Shown here one piece after another: positions 1 through 11,787 of a DNA stretch of 64,000 bases. The position numbers and the translations under genes are program-made. Numbering within the stretch: the first letter of the stretch is position 1; each line of letters starts with the position of its first letter. Source of the DNA: Penium margaritaceum (lineage: Eukaryota; Streptophyta; Zygnematophyceae; Desmidiales; Peniaceae); the NCBI GenBank assembly GCA_023375785.1, contig SZWC01000037.1, positions 360,350-424,349 on the forward strand. The letters run 5' to 3'. The notes beneath the pieces are model-generated. The model saw nothing but the letters and a program-made list of their open reading frames with translations, had not been told where the DNA came from and made no database searches.

Positions 1-126
1 CCCCCCCCCCCCCACTCCCCTGTGCCTCCCGGCAGCCCACCGGCCGCGCGTTCCATCGCGGCCCTCAATCGCGAGGGCTTCGATCGACAATTTGGTGGGG
101 TGGGCTGGTGGGCTGCGAGAGACAGA

Positions 127-163
127 GGGTGGCGACGGTTGACGAAGTCAACCGTTGCCACCC
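127..163. repeat. Near-perfect inverted repeat (17-bp stem, 3-base loop)
   Basis: The arms 127-143 and 147-163 are reverse complements with one mismatch (position 134) around the loop GAA. As RNA or extruded DNA this would be a very stable hairpin. It lies just before a tandem repeat whose units also carry inverted repeats. No gene is attached to it and its function is unknown. Confidence 0.75.
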
Positions 164-180
164 CTCGATGCTATCGTGGC

Positions 181-412
181 CCTCCATCGTGACGGTTGTG
201 ATGGAGGGTCACATTTTAGCACGGCATTCCCGATTTTGCCATGCTTAAGTAGTGGCATGCGTCGCTCCTTGGGCATGGTGAAATTGGGCATGTCGTGCTA
301 GAATGCGACCCTCCATCGTGATGGTCGTGATGGAGGATTGCATTCTAGCACGGCATGCCCGATTTTGCCATGCTTGAGCAGCGGCATGCGTCGCTGCTTT
401 GGCATGGTGAAA
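181..412. repeat. Two-copy direct repeat with an internal hairpin
   Basis: The stretch 181-283 recurs at 309-412 (period 128) with scattered substitutions. Each copy opens with an inverted repeat of the type CCCTCCATC...GATGGAGG and ends in a block rich in GGCATG. The rest looks like unannotated satellite or transposon-end sequence. I see no coding signal. Confidence 0.7.
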
Positions 413-420
413 ACAAGGGG

Positions 421-580
421 GGGCGGATTGGGCTTTTTGTTGCCGGAAAGGGGCGGATGAGGCTTATTGTTTTGGCGGCGGCTGGATGAGGCTTGTTGTT
501 CTGGCGGAGGGGCGGATTGGACATATTGTTCCGACGGAGGGACAGATGGGACATATTGTTTTCTGACGGAGGGGTACATG
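421..580. repeat. Degenerate ~35-bp tandem minisatellite
   Basis: About four to five diverged units share GGCGGAT-GAGGCT-TATTGTT-type blocks. On the minus strand they stay open in frame and read as a Pro/Gln/Ser-rich repeat containing QYVPSVPPSEQ-like motifs (open frame 298-687). No conserved domain, signal peptide or homologous copy supports a gene, so I call the repeat and not a protein. Confidence 0.6.
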
Positions 581-1626
581 AGGATCACAAGTGACAAAAT
601 AGGGGGGTCGGCATATTCACCGTTCAATTTCACTAGACTCATATCCACAACAATATCTCTACCCCCCTTGGAATTCATTCTCAGCATCCCTTACACATCC
701 ATCCAAGTCAATAACCACTACCACCGTTTTCTTCCCCCACCGTCTTCCCCTCTCTGTCCATACTACAACATGCCAGAAATGATTGAACATTGCTACATCC
801 AATGTCACTGCATCCAACCAATCACAACGTGCCTCCACTCTCTCTATAAAGAAACTTCCCCAATCTCCACACATACCTAATCTCCTCTTCGGCCCGACCA
901 CTTAAACACAAGAGAGACTATTTGGGTTATCACCCATGTAAAGATCCTCCATCATATCTGGCAAGAACGATGGAAAAAAACCCAAATCCAACACCAAAGC
1001 TACACTCATAGCTACCATACCCCGAGTTATTCAAGCACATTCACAACATGCGGTACTCCGAATCAATTACGTTCCATTTGGAAGACAAAAGAAACAAAGT
1101 ATCCGCTCAAAACATTCATGTCATGAACGCCCTTTTCTTTTGTAGCCCACAGAAAACTGAGGCCACGACCCTTATCCAACTCATCCACAACTTACACACA
1201 TGGAAACACCCCTCCCTATACTGCATGTACAACTATTGGGGGGGGAGGGGTGGGTTTAATCCCCAGGCTTGTTTTGGTGTCTAGGAGAAACCCCCCTTTT
1301 CCAACAAGTACAACCAAGGGACAAAAAAGGTTTATTCAAAGTGGGCCCTCAGTCTTACGGTTCCATCATCCCTTGGGCCTCATCTTTCAATCATTTTCGG
1401 ATGAAGGAGGCGTGTAACGGGCATGTCTCCAGCTTCTGCACTTAGGTCGTCGTCGGAGTTTGTAGAATGACATCCACAGCTCACTAGAGGGGTTTTTCCC
1501 TCCCCATCACTCTTGGAAAAATGTTCATCCACAACCTGTGCAAGGAGACTCAAACATTTTGATACTTCACAGGCCCATTTCCGTTCTTACCTTGCCCCCT
1601 CATTTTGGGTACCAAAAAAGACGGGG
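581..1626. other. Unassigned sequence, no gene seen
   Basis: Short AT-richer sequence with no long open frame, no recognisable transposon protein and no repeat of note. A TATA-like CTCTATAAAG occurs near 840, but nothing downstream looks like a gene. A G-rich run occurs near 1240-1250. Confidence 0.4.
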
Positions 1627-2305
<679 letters not shown>

Positions 2306-2741
2306 CTCCTCCCCACTTATTAAGAACCACCCCGGTTCATGACCAACAATCGGATAGTGAGGCATCAACATTGTCAGTAAAGATTAATGATTTCAATCAC
2401 TAGCTAAGCATGAAAACGTGCTTGCCACTTAGACCTAAGGTGCAGCTTGTCAGTGAGCACGGCTTGCAACCTCTCTCCATTAGGTTGGAGCATCCGCGCG
2501 ACAACCATGTTGCGAGTTCCTAACCTCCTAGGGTTATTTTCCATGAGGGCCACCTAGCGGGAATGTTGTTCACTATTGCCACGTTCGGATCATCCCTCCT
2601 GCCACGCCTCGATCTGAGCAAGCTGCCAGCTTGCTTCAATCTTGTTGACCACCCTAGTGGGCAACCAAGATTCGGGCTTCCATGAGTTATGTTCAATTCC
2701 ACAACCGGACCAATGAACGAGGTATTCAGGTTATCAAAGTT
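2306..2741 (-). other. Remnant internal sequence left of E1, no domain recognised
   Basis: This lies between the purine tract of the LTR at 1627-2305 and the E1 LTR, so it is probably the 3' end of the internal region of that minus-strand element, cut off by E1. A minus-strand open frame crosses it (2520-2855) but runs into the E1 LTR and shows no recognisable motif. I cannot name a product. Confidence 0.35.
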
Positions 2742-3966
2742 TGTGCAGCGGAAGTGGGGGCAGCAAGGGCTAGGTTCTTTGCTGCCTGTACATAGATCTT
2801 GGAGCTCAGCAAGAACATATGTACTATCTTGATCCAATGAAAAACTAAGGAACACAACTTAGAAATGAATCTTTTTGATTGATAGTACAAAATACAATGT
2901 ACAAGTATCAACCTTCACACAGCTATGTACAGAGCACTGAGCTGCCTGGCATCCCAGAACGGACAATTCTTGCTAGGCCTTCAAGGCTGTTGACGCAAGG
3001 GATCTTGGCACTGCCACCGTCTTCAGGGTAGTCTGGCCTCCAAGAAGTCAAGCATCCTCAACCCAGGCTGGCACAAAAGTGCCAGTCCTATAGGGATCTT
3101 CAGAGCGAACTCCAGCAGAGTCAGCAAGTCAGCAAGTCAGCAGAGCTGACTTGGGCACTGTGGTAGGCACTCCAGTACTCAAGGAGATGATGATGACAGA
3201 GAAGCTGAAGTCTGAAGTTCTTGAAGTACTGAGGCTGCTGTGTCTAAGAGAGTTGATTAATGAGGTGTGCCAGGGCCGTCGCCTTACATACATGTGGCCC
3301 TGGCAAGTTGACCGCCTTTGAGGAGAAGCTTCCTCATGTGTGGTGGCAACGGTCACCTCTTGATTTTGCAGGTATGAAGCTTCCTTGCAAAGGAAGCTTC
3401 CTCCAGTTTTCTGATGTTACTTAGCTCTGGAATCATCCTTGGGGAAGCTTTGTGATAAAGGAAGCTTTATCATACTTCATGGTGAAGTTTCTTCATCAGG
3501 TGGCCTCCTCCAGAAGCAATTCTCCTCCACCATTGATTCTGCTGCACAGGTTCATGAAGATCATAGATCTCTGCTTCATACCTCGTGCATGTTGGAGATG
3601 ATGCAGTAGATGTTGCTCTTCAACCTTGGATGCATGTAGGCTAGGCAGGTTAAGGTAATCCTGCCCTGTGTGCCTGTGCAGCACTGTGCAGTGTGTAGCC
3701 CATCATCTCCCTAGGAGTTGGTAAAGGGCATGCACTACCTCGTGCGCATGCCTACATACTATTTACAGTCCAGGCCCTTTTGCACCCCAAGGGGCTGGAC
3801 GCCAGAGAAACATCTGGTTGAGGCTGAGGAAGATTCGCAGCCAAAATGAACCCGCGTAAGGTAAAGTAAAATCCGTAACTCCTTCTACGGTCCTCCGATT
3901 ACAGTAGCGACTGCACTGTTATGGAGCAGTAAACCAGCACAGTAATTGAACAATCCCCCTCCAACA
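2742..3966 (-). repeat. E1 3' LTR (~1.2 kb)
   Basis: The LTR starts on the minus strand at 3966 with TGTTGG, right after a purine run, which fixes that border well. The other border is estimated at 2742 (TGTGCAGCGG), because the terminal CA (TG on the plus strand) must lie near there and no second copy is available to compare. The LTR holds several diverged copies of GAAGCTTCCT (3320-3460), possible regulatory repeats. Confidence 0.65.
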
Positions 3967-3981
3967 CTCCCCCTCAATTGG
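3967..3981 (-). other. E1 polypurine tract
   Basis: The minus strand reads CCAATTGAGGGGGAG directly before TGTTGG of the LTR. This is the expected plus-strand primer for reverse transcription in an LTR retrotransposon and gives the element's orientation. Confidence 0.8.
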
Positions 3982-4094
3982 TGCGCTGGTGAAACGACTC
4001 CATTCTATTGTTGCTAATCTCCAAAAAATTCCTCGAGCGGCTTCAAAAAATCTTCGTCGAGGAATCGGAGCGGAGTTGAGTCCTCGGTGAAAGT

Positions 4095-5810
4095 CTAAGG
4101 GAGAAAGAAGTCAATGTCAGCTTTAGGAGCAGAGAAAAATGTATTCTCCTTGTTTTCGGGGCTGTTGGCTGCCGGGACCTGTGTGGAGTCGACTTTGGGT
4201 GCCGTTGGGCTTGTCTTGGTCATGTCACAGCAAAAGAAAATTGCTGGGTCGAGTTCAGGCCACTCGAGAAAATTATTGGTTGTCTCATGAAGAAGCAAGT
4301 CCTCTGATGGAACGGGCCCACGAGCCTCAAAATTGTTAGCATCATGCCCAGTCTTGGACAGCTCCTAATGAGTTGGCGCGACCTATATGAGGTTCAGAAA
4401 AATCGTTTCAGGGTCTCCCCCTGCGGTTAGAGCCGCTAGAGAATTACAATGGTCGCCAGGATGGTCGTGAGAGGCCAGTTTCTCACGCTCAGTTGAGTAG
4501 GCGCGATTTCCTCCAGTAACAGCCACTGAACAGTAACTTGTCGCTTGGGAGACCCGTTTCTGTCCCGTCAGTCCACGAGTTGACGATTCAGTTTGACATT
4601 CTGGGAGTTTTTTGTCAGGCAAAGAGGTCGCAGATGGACAAGTCGACGGAATCGGGGGCGTGCTGTCAAACATTTCTGGCGAGCAGAGCCCGTTCAGCGA
4701 ACTTCTGCACGCATGCTTTTTTGAGGTAAGTGTGTGCGATGCTGATTTTTCCACAAAACTCATTAGGCAGCATGTGTAGTCTTTATCCATGACAGTTGGA
4801 TCTAGGTCCACGGTGCTGTGATGCGCTTGTTGCCCATTGATTGTCTTGCTGTTCTCCACGTGAGAAACAGGTGCCGGTGCTTGGCACTTGCAACCAGCGG
4901 CTCTGTTTTCGCAGTGCTTGACTGCGGCAGCGAGCGTTGACGTCAGCGGCGGTTGCGCCTGCGCAGTTTGCTGCGAGAAGCTGTGCGAGGCCCACCCTGC
5001 TGTGCGCTATTTCGATGTTGCAGCCAAATTCGCGTTAACCGGAGCTGAGGGTGCAGCCGTGACTGGCGCCGGGCTGCCCGTGTCATGTTCCGATGACGCA
5101 GCTGCGCTCGCGCTGAGCAGAGCTGTGGCTGCTGGCATCGGGTTGCCTGCATCCAATTACGATGCCGCAGCTTTGCCCGAGGTGTGCGAGGCTGCAACTG
5201 ATGTTGAGACTGCTGCCGAGCTAATAGCATGATTTTTTTGCCTTTTTGCATCAGCTGATGACCGCGAGTGATGCCGGCCACCGGATTTGGCACTGGGCTC
5301 CTCCGGAATGCGAAATCCAGTTTTTACGGCAGGGGCTGCAGTTGCGAGGAATGTGACGCCGTCAGAAGGTGCTGTTGCAGGTGAATTTTGTGGCAGAAGT
5401 GCTGCTCGCGGATTCTTCTCACTGGCAAAGTTAAAACCGGCTGCTACAGGGGCCGTTGTGACGAGCTGCATGCCACTCCAAAAATCCGGGTGGATAGTTT
5501 TTTGCTTTCTGAGCTGATTGGTAGGACCGTGTGAGCCGTGGTTGCCCCGCGGAGACCCGGAATGGGAGTTTCCCGATGTGCTTACAGCCGAATGAGGGAG
5601 GACGGGGAATGCGGATGTATAATTTGCTTCTTCTCCCAATGTTGAAACTCCCCTTCTGCCCCCCTTGCTTTTTGTGCTTGCCGATGTTGCGCTTACGTGA
5701 ACCATGAAGCAGGTGAAGCCGGTTTGCACGTTGCAGGAGGTGTCAATGGCACAAGTTCGGATCTTTGACTTCCGCATGCCATTCTCCTCGGGGTTCTTCA
5801 AGGCGTACTG
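4095..5810 (-). pseudogene. E1 extra coding region after RNase H (in frame with pol)
   Basis: The reading frame that carries E1 RNase H stays open far beyond the usual Copia end at about 5810. It runs to a stop at 4095, about 570 codons, with only four internal stops (TAA 5157, TAG 5007, TAG 4383, TAG 4365). Separate open segments 5930-5157, 4859-4383 and 4298-4095 and the stretch between them are all in one frame. The product would be rich in Ser, Ala, Thr and Pro, with basic patches near its start and a Cys-bearing middle. I see no transmembrane segment, zinc finger or chromodomain. It fills the space between pol and the polypurine tract where some plant Copia elements (Sirevirus type) carry an extra ORF. 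It may be a C-terminal extension of Pol or a separate ORF; the function is unknown. Low-complexity sequence can stay open by chance, which tempers this. Confidence 0.5.
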
Positions 5811-8800
5811 TGAGAAAAAACTTGAGGTGAGCCCACATTGCTGCATGCACCTGTAGAGAACGTTATTGGGGACACTTTTTGTTAGATGGTCGGCAGCTTG
5901 CTGCGTACCAGAAATGTGCACAAGTTCCACAGTGTCGTCCTTGACCTTGGAGCGAATCCAATGTCCTCAGATGTTGATGTGCTTGGTTTGACCCTGGATT
6001 TTTGTGGATTTTTTTAGGTCGATCACCGAGTTGTTGTCGACAAAAATCTGAGTCAGCTGCTCTTGTAGAAAGCCGATGTCGTCCACGATGTTGCAAAGGT
6101 AAGTCACCTCCTGAGCTGTTGCTGTTGCTGCAACATACTCAGCTTTGGCGGAGCTGAGTGTGATGATGTTTTTTTGCTTGCTCATCCACAAGATGGCTCC
6201 TCCTCTGAGCACACACACAGAGCTAGTTGTACTTTGTCGGTCTTCTTCGGTTCCTCCAAAGTCAGCATCCACGAAGCATTGGAGCTCGAGGTCTTTCAAG
6301 GTCCCAGAGCACAAACGTGCATCGCTTGTGGTCTTGAGGTAGCCGAGAGCTCGATCAAGCTCCTTACAAGTGACTTCTGTACATGTCTCATTGTTGCGTG
6401 CCAAATTGTTGACGGCAAACTGTAGGTCCGGGCATGTGCAACTTGTAGCATGCATTAGTGAGCCGATCTTGCTATGGTAGTCGGTCTAACTCATCCCCCT
6501 TGGTCCCTCATGTAGAAGCTGCTACTGAGTGAGAGGAGTAGATACGTGCTTGTTTGGCACGTTGAAGCGTTCACAGACCTTAGTGGCGTAGGTCTGTTGG
6601 CTGAGCTCAAGCATCTGTGCCTTGCGGTCGCGCTTGATATCCATGCCAAGGTAGTAGTCAAAACTTGGCATGAGAGTCACATTCACCTCCTTTGCCATAG
6701 TTGTAGCTGTGACTTTGATGAAGTTTGCAGATGGGTCGATGATGAGAATGTCGTCGGCGTAGACAAGAGCATAGAAATCTGGTTATTTGTTTGGTGATGG
6801 ACGGTGGAGAAAGAAACCGTCGTCGTAGGCTGATGGGAGGAAGTCAAGGGACTCTAAGAGGCTTTGAAGTTTCCGGTACCAAAGAAGAGGGCTTTGTTTG
6901 AGGCCGTAGAGGCTCTTTACCAGTTTGCACACTCTTCCACTTCCATCGTTGTAGCCGTCCGGCTGTCTCATGAAAACAGTCGTGTCCATTTCACCGTGAA
7001 GGAAGGCATTCTTCACGTCAAGCTGCTGCACCTCATAGTCTCGCACTGCTCCGATTGCAAGTATGATGCGTGCGGTTGTGTAGCGGCTTACGGGCGCGTA
7101 TGTCTCAAAAAATTCTCTGCCCTCCACCTGTGAGAAGCCCTTTGCCACCAAATGTGCTTTGAACTTGTCGATGCTTCCATCTGCCTTTTTCTTGATGCGG
7201 AAGACCCACTTCACCCCGGCTGGCCTTGCACCTGGTGGTAGCTCAACGAGCTACCATGTGCCTTGGTCCATGAGGCTGCCAAATTCTGCGTCCAATACAG
7301 ACTTCTATTCTGTTGCATGCTCTCCATTGAGAGCTTCCTTGAGCGTCTTGGGTTCTGGTGGAAGATCCTTGGTTGATGTGAACAGTGCAGAGAGATGAGT
7401 CATGGTAAATTCAGCGAGGACGTCAGAGTCATCCTTGAAGAAAGAGCATGCTATGACGGCCATGTTGCACTCTGCCTTATTCTCCTCTCCCCTTTGTTGC
7501 TCCATCTGCTGTTGCAGGAGGCGTGTGAAACGCCACTCGTGGACTCGGCCTTACGTATCATGCTTCCATGCCGCCTTCGCACCATTCTCCAGTCCCACCA
7601 CCTTAGCTTCGTGATCCGGTACTTCAACCGGTTGGTAGTTTCTGGAGACGCGTACAAGGTGGTCTCCTTGGAGGGACACACCCGTGCTCACCACCTCTTT
7701 GCAGGCATGATCCAGATCAAGAAGGGTGAGTGAGTCTGGATCTATGTCTGCTTCTTCTAAGGACTTGCTGTAGGAGTCGTAGAAGATTTGCAGGAAGTGT
7801 GGTGAAGTTCTGCGCTTCTCCTCCCATGCTTGGCACGTGAGATTCTCAAAGAAAATGGCGTCACAGCTGACTGAGATTTGCTGTGAGTCCACGTTGTAGA
7901 ACTCCCAGCCCTTCATGTTGGGGCTCTGCCCAAGGAATATTCCCCATGACGCTTTGTCTGCTAGCTTCTTGCGGTGCTCTTTTGGCACATGGAAGAGTGA
8001 CATACAGCCGAAGGTTCTTAGCATGGTGACATCAGGTTTGTCACCGTGCCAGGCCTGAAATGGTGTCATGTCTGGAAGCGACATGGGAGGTACGTGATTG
8101 CACACCTAGACCGCTTACCACAGGGCATACGACCACCAGCTGATTTCAAGTTGAGCGCCTAGAAACATTTATTTCAGCGTCTCTTGTATCGTGTGGTTGG
8201 CTCTCTCTGCCATGCCATTTTGCTGCGGCGTGTAGGCTGTTGAGAACTGTTGCACGATCCCCATGTCTTCCAGTCGAGACATGAAGTCAACGCTCGTGTA
8301 CTCCCTGTCACCATCTAAGCGCAACACTTAAAACTTCTTGTTGCTTTGTCTCTCTACCATTGCCAGCCACTTGATTAAGTAGGTGGGAGCTTCATCTCTT
8401 GTGTGCAGAAGGTAGCTCCACACGAATCGGGTTGCGTCATTGACCAAACAAGAGGAAGTAGCAATGACCCGAGCTCATTGTGGCCGTTTGAAGTGGTCCG
8501 CAGATGTCGGTGTGGACCAGCTTCAGTAGTTGACTGACGCCACACTTGAAGGCAGGAGGAAACATTTGTCGTGGTAGCTTTGTTCAAACAAATTATTCGC
8601 ATGGCTCCGATGCGTCCTTGCCACCACTGTCCTTGACATCGAGGCCGTTGACCTGCGACTTCTTGTGCATTGTTTGTACCATCTGGTTGCTGATGTGGCT
8701 GAAGCGTTTGTGCCACAAAGGTAAGTCTGCATCGGAGGGTTGGTGAAGACTTGCAGCTGCAAAGGGTGAAGTAGAGTCGTTTGTAGCTGGTGGAGTAAAG

Positions 8801-9220
8801 TCCATCTGGATCATGCCGTGTGGAAGGAGACGGCCTTCTGTGAATGTTTCGCCCTCAAGACTCTTCAAGGTAATGTGTTGTCCATTACTGACGATACGTG
8901 CACCTCTCTTCATCAATTACCCCAGCAAGAGGAGGTTCACTGCTATCTCAGGTATGTAGAGCACATCACCGAATGCGACCTGAGCACCATTGTACCCGGT
9001 CACTATCATTTTCCCCTTTCCCAGCACTGGCACTTGCTTGCTGTTGGCCACCATGACGAAGCTTTTGGTGGAGAGAACAAGCTCTTGGAGGCAAGCTTTG
9101 TCGAAAGTGATGTGCGAGATGTACCCACTGTTGAGGTACCACACATAGGTAGAGCGTACCAAAGAGTCACTCTGTGTCTCCGAAAGCTGGAACACAGAAC
9201 TTGTATAGTCGTACAACTTG
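5811..9220 (-). pseudogene. E1 pol: protease, integrase, RT, RNase H (broken)
   Basis: The protease region (about 9216-8917) reads WYLNSGYISHIT where Copia proteases have DSGATSHIT, so the catalytic Asp is Asn. The integrase zinc region includes PLWHKRFSH; HTDICGPL, RLDGDREY and QQNGMAERAN mark the D-D-E core. RT runs from WVFRIKKKADG (7214) through VQQLDVKNAFLHGEM and SLYGLKQSP to the active site YADD (about 6752-6768). RNase H shows VDADFGG, SSAKAEYVA and HISGTQQAADHLTK. Frameshifts lie between about 8600 and 8470 and near 6790, and there are several stops. The element cannot make a working Pol. Domain identity is certain from order and motifs; exact borders are approximate. Confidence 0.85.
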
Positions 9221-10345
9221 CCTTTGTCTCCCCCTTGCTTCTCACGTCCTTTGTTCTGAGACTGCTTTTCTTTACCTCCGTTCTCCCTCTCCCCCTTGCT
9301 TCCTTACTTGCTCCCTTCTTTTCCCTGCTCCTCCTCTCTCATCCGTTTCCAACAGTCCTTCGCCTTGTGCCCTTTCTTCTTGCAATACGAGCACTCGATC
9401 ACAGGTCGTGACCCGAACTGCTGGCCGTTGGAGCTCCACCTACTGGCGTTTGCACCGGATTTGGTGCACAATTGGCTTGAAGATGACTTCCTCATGGACT
9501 CTTCAGTCCATGAGGAAGTCATCCACAATGGCTGAGTGGAGCTGAAGGCTGCGCCAACACCTTCGTAAGTGGCGTAAGAGAGAATGCGCTCTTTTTCTTT
9601 TGCCAAAATGCGAATGCATTACTCAGCAAGAAACATCTTGTAGACATAGGTCTCTGTCAGCTCCGCTTCATGCTTGAATTTTAGCACCTTGTGCACGTCA
9701 TTCCAATCGCCAGTCAAGCCGTTGATGAGGAAAGTCACAAAGACAGGTTCTGGAACTGGAGCATCAGTCACTGCGAGTTGATCGCGTAGTCACTTTGCCT
9801 TGTTGATGTAGGATTCGACACTGTCAAAGTTGTTGAGGCTAATGTGCCATGGCTCGGTCAGGAGGTGGGACTTAAAGGTAGAGTTGCCAGACATGTAGGT
9901 CCTCTGCAAATTGGACCATGCTTGGCGTGCAGGCTCAGAAGTTCCCTCGCATATCTGAATCGCTTGTTGGATGCGAGTAGTCAGCTAATTGTCCAGTACC
10001 ATGAGCACAGCTTTGGTGAAGTATTCAAACTCCGCCACCACTCGTGGTGATGACCCCGGTGATGGAGGACAGTAGTACCCATTGTAGAACTTCCACATGA
10101 TGTGAATCTGGGTGACTTGTTTGAACTTGTTTGCCCAGTGCTCCAAGTTCTCTCCGTTGAACTTGTCGATGGAGATCTTGTGCAAATGGAGTGATGCTAC
10201 TGATGCGGGTACACTGTCCTCCAAGCATTGGAAAGGTTTTCATTACATGGCCGTAGGTGGGCCTTGAACCGGGTTCTGCTGCATGTGAATGACTGGATTT
10301 GGCTGAATTGCTGGCATTGCTGCAGCAGCTGCTACTGCTGCTGCC
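9221..10345 (-). pseudogene. E1 gag, UBN2 type with CCHC knuckle (broken)
   Basis: Gag packages the element RNA. The segment KFNGENLEHWANKFKQV (about 10180-10130) matches the start of plant Copia Gag, followed by SNLQRTYM and VTFLINGLTGDWNDV-type blocks. The knuckle CSYCKKKGHKAKDC is a regular CX2CX4HX4C (about 9390-9347), and a basic tail follows. The frame is shared with the protease. Upstream, the same frame carries an Ala/Pro/Gln-rich leader (HPAAAVAAAAAM...QQNPVQGPP) ending in two stops just before the core, so the true start is uncertain. Several stops interrupt it (for example near 9985). Confidence 0.75.
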
Positions 10346-10469
10346 GGATGCGTCATATGAGGTGGCGGCACATGTGCTTGAAATGGGTGGCGCGGGTGGC
10401 GTGTGTCTCTGTAGCAAGCAAGGATAATGCCAGGTCCCAGCTTCCACATAGATCAGCACCTGTGCCTGT

Positions 10470-11201
10470 GCCGGCCTCTCCAAGGAACAAGGGGAAGTCT
10501 ACGACGGTCTCGTGCGACATGGCGTAAAGGAGTCCGTGCATCGCCCTAGTCGTTGTCAACACCTGTGCATTATCCGTCATCTGATACGGACTGTGGTAGT
10601 AGGGTCACACTCCATCTCGAGTGGCCTAAACCTGGAAAAGGATCTCCCAATAGTCGAAACCGTCCTTGGTGCCATACCGTGGGGGCGGTGTCTTGAAATC
10701 CTTGGGTTGCCCCTCTGTAGGCAGAGCAACCACAGGCTAAGAAGGACAAGGGATGGGAAAGACACCGGGAAGAGGAAAGTCGCTAGGGTGGAGATCAGGC
10801 GCGGATCGAATCTCAGAGAGAGAAGAGCAAGACGTGTCTGGGGGCCGAGAGCTCGTCTGGAGCTGCCGGAGACGCTCCTGAAGTACACGAATCTCACTCT
10901 CGTGAGAGCCGCCCTCCATGTCCGGCATGTCAGGGTCCTCATCCCAAGGATCGAGAGATGGCGGGTCACGTCCTGCTCTTGTCATCGGTGCTGGTGCTGA
11001 CTGCTGTGCGGAGGGTGCGACACCAACCGCTCCCTCGAAGGTTTGCCGTGGGGCCGTGGACTGACCATGAAGAAGCTTAGTGCGCGTGCGGATGGCATCA
11101 GTCTGCTGCTGTTGCATACAACGCATCTTGTCCTTCTGGCTCCGCAGGTCCTCAATAGCCTACAAGCGTGGGCTCATGACCCCTGTGGAGGAAGAAGAGG
11201 G
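10470..11201 (-). pseudogene. Y gag, N-terminal part (split by X array)
   Basis: On the minus strand this reads as a Copia Gag N-terminus: a Gln-rich start, an acidic stretch WDEDPDMPDMEGG, a coiled-coil stretch (SEIRVLQERLRQLQ), then TPPPRYG...YWEILFQV and PYYHSPYQMTDN, the counterpart of TPPPPLQ...SWELSFRIW and AYYTLPYD in the other Gags here. The first 13 codons, from ATG at 19330, lie on the far side of the X array; across the GAGGG duplication the frame is exactly continuous. Stops include a TAG near 11160 and others near 10640. Similarity stops near 10470, where E1-side sequence takes over. Confidence 0.7.
11197..11201. repeat. Target-site duplication GAGGG (left) of the X array
   Basis: GAGGG immediately left of the first X LTR is repeated exactly at 19287-19291, immediately right of the last X LTR. 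This marks 11202-19286 as one integrated unit inside the gag start of Y. Confidence 0.85.
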
Positions 11202-11359
11202 TGTTGGTGTGTGTGGTTTCCACCCGTCACGAGCAACAGCCAAAAGAGCAATGGTACAAGAGAGCGCGACGACATGGTCCCTGATGTGGACCCAGGAGGT
11301 ACTGATGCTGATGCTCAGTCAATGGCAAGCATACTAGGAAGCTTCCTAAGATCTTCTCA
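11202..11359 (+). repeat. X LTR a (internally deleted, 158 bp)
   Basis: Starts TGTTGGTGTGTGTGG and ends ATCTTCTCA as the full X LTRs do, but about 615 bp are missing from the middle; the break is near 11300-11310. It is followed by a primer-binding site. Confidence 0.85.
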
Positions 11360-11371
11360 TGGTATCAGAGT
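11360..11371 (+). other. Primer-binding site (initiator Met tRNA type)
   Basis: TGGTATCAGAGT directly follows the LTR end CTCA. It matches the TGGTATCAGAGC type seen in plant Copia elements except for the last base. Confidence 0.85.
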
Positions 11372-11530
11372 GAACAAGCCACATCTCGTTGTGTTGTGCA
11401 GCAGAGATGTAGCTGTAGCAACAGCAATGACTGGCAGCAACAACAGCCATCCATAGTAGAAGCAGCAGATCTTGGAGGGACCCACCACGAGTACGTTGCA
11501 ACGTACGAGTTGAGGTAGCGGAGACAACGA

Positions 11531-11787
11531 CGTTAGAGCTCATCAAGCTCCACATGCGCCTCGACGCTGCGGAGGCCGCGAGGCGACATGCAGCTCAGTA
11601 GTTGGAGGCTATACAGAAGGCGATTATCTTGGAGGAGGCCCTCAGTGCTGCACCATTCACATCTGCAGATGACAAAAGCAGTGACGATGATATCGACGAC
11701 GATGCCAGCGACGATGGCGCTCCAGGGTGAGGCTGTGTGCGAGTACATCCTACCAGCATCATCATCATCCTCACTATAGCAGTGTAG
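11531..11787 (+). pseudogene. X1 remnant of the X open frame (C-terminal end)
   Basis: This reads ELIKLHMRLDAAEAARRHAAQ, an interrupting stop, LEAIQKAIILEEALSAA and then an acidic tail of Ser and Asp. It corresponds to the end of the X frame in X2 (17680-17887) and X3. The rest of the frame is deleted: the 5' leader joins directly to this tail. It is useful as a third independent copy showing that the helical segment followed by an acidic tail is conserved. Confidence 0.6.

Larger units (their letters stand above)
2742..10345 (-). mobile_element. E1: degraded Ty1/copia element, 5' end missing
   Basis: Order on the minus strand: gag with a CCHC knuckle (about 10345-9221), protease, integrase, RT and RNase H (9220-5811), an extra coding-like region (5810-4095), polypurine tract and 3' LTR (3966-2742). 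PR before IN before RT/RNase H is the Copia order. No 5' LTR or primer-binding site is found on the right; E1 instead abuts the gag fragment of another element (Y), so the right end is a deletion or recombination junction near 10345-10470. The Gag is of the plant UBN2 type and differs from the Gags of the other Copia elements here. Confidence 0.8.

Noticed and set aside
298-687. Minus-strand Pro-rich open frame over a tandem repeat
   Set aside because: Only repeat-derived composition; no domain, no homologous copy and no start context.
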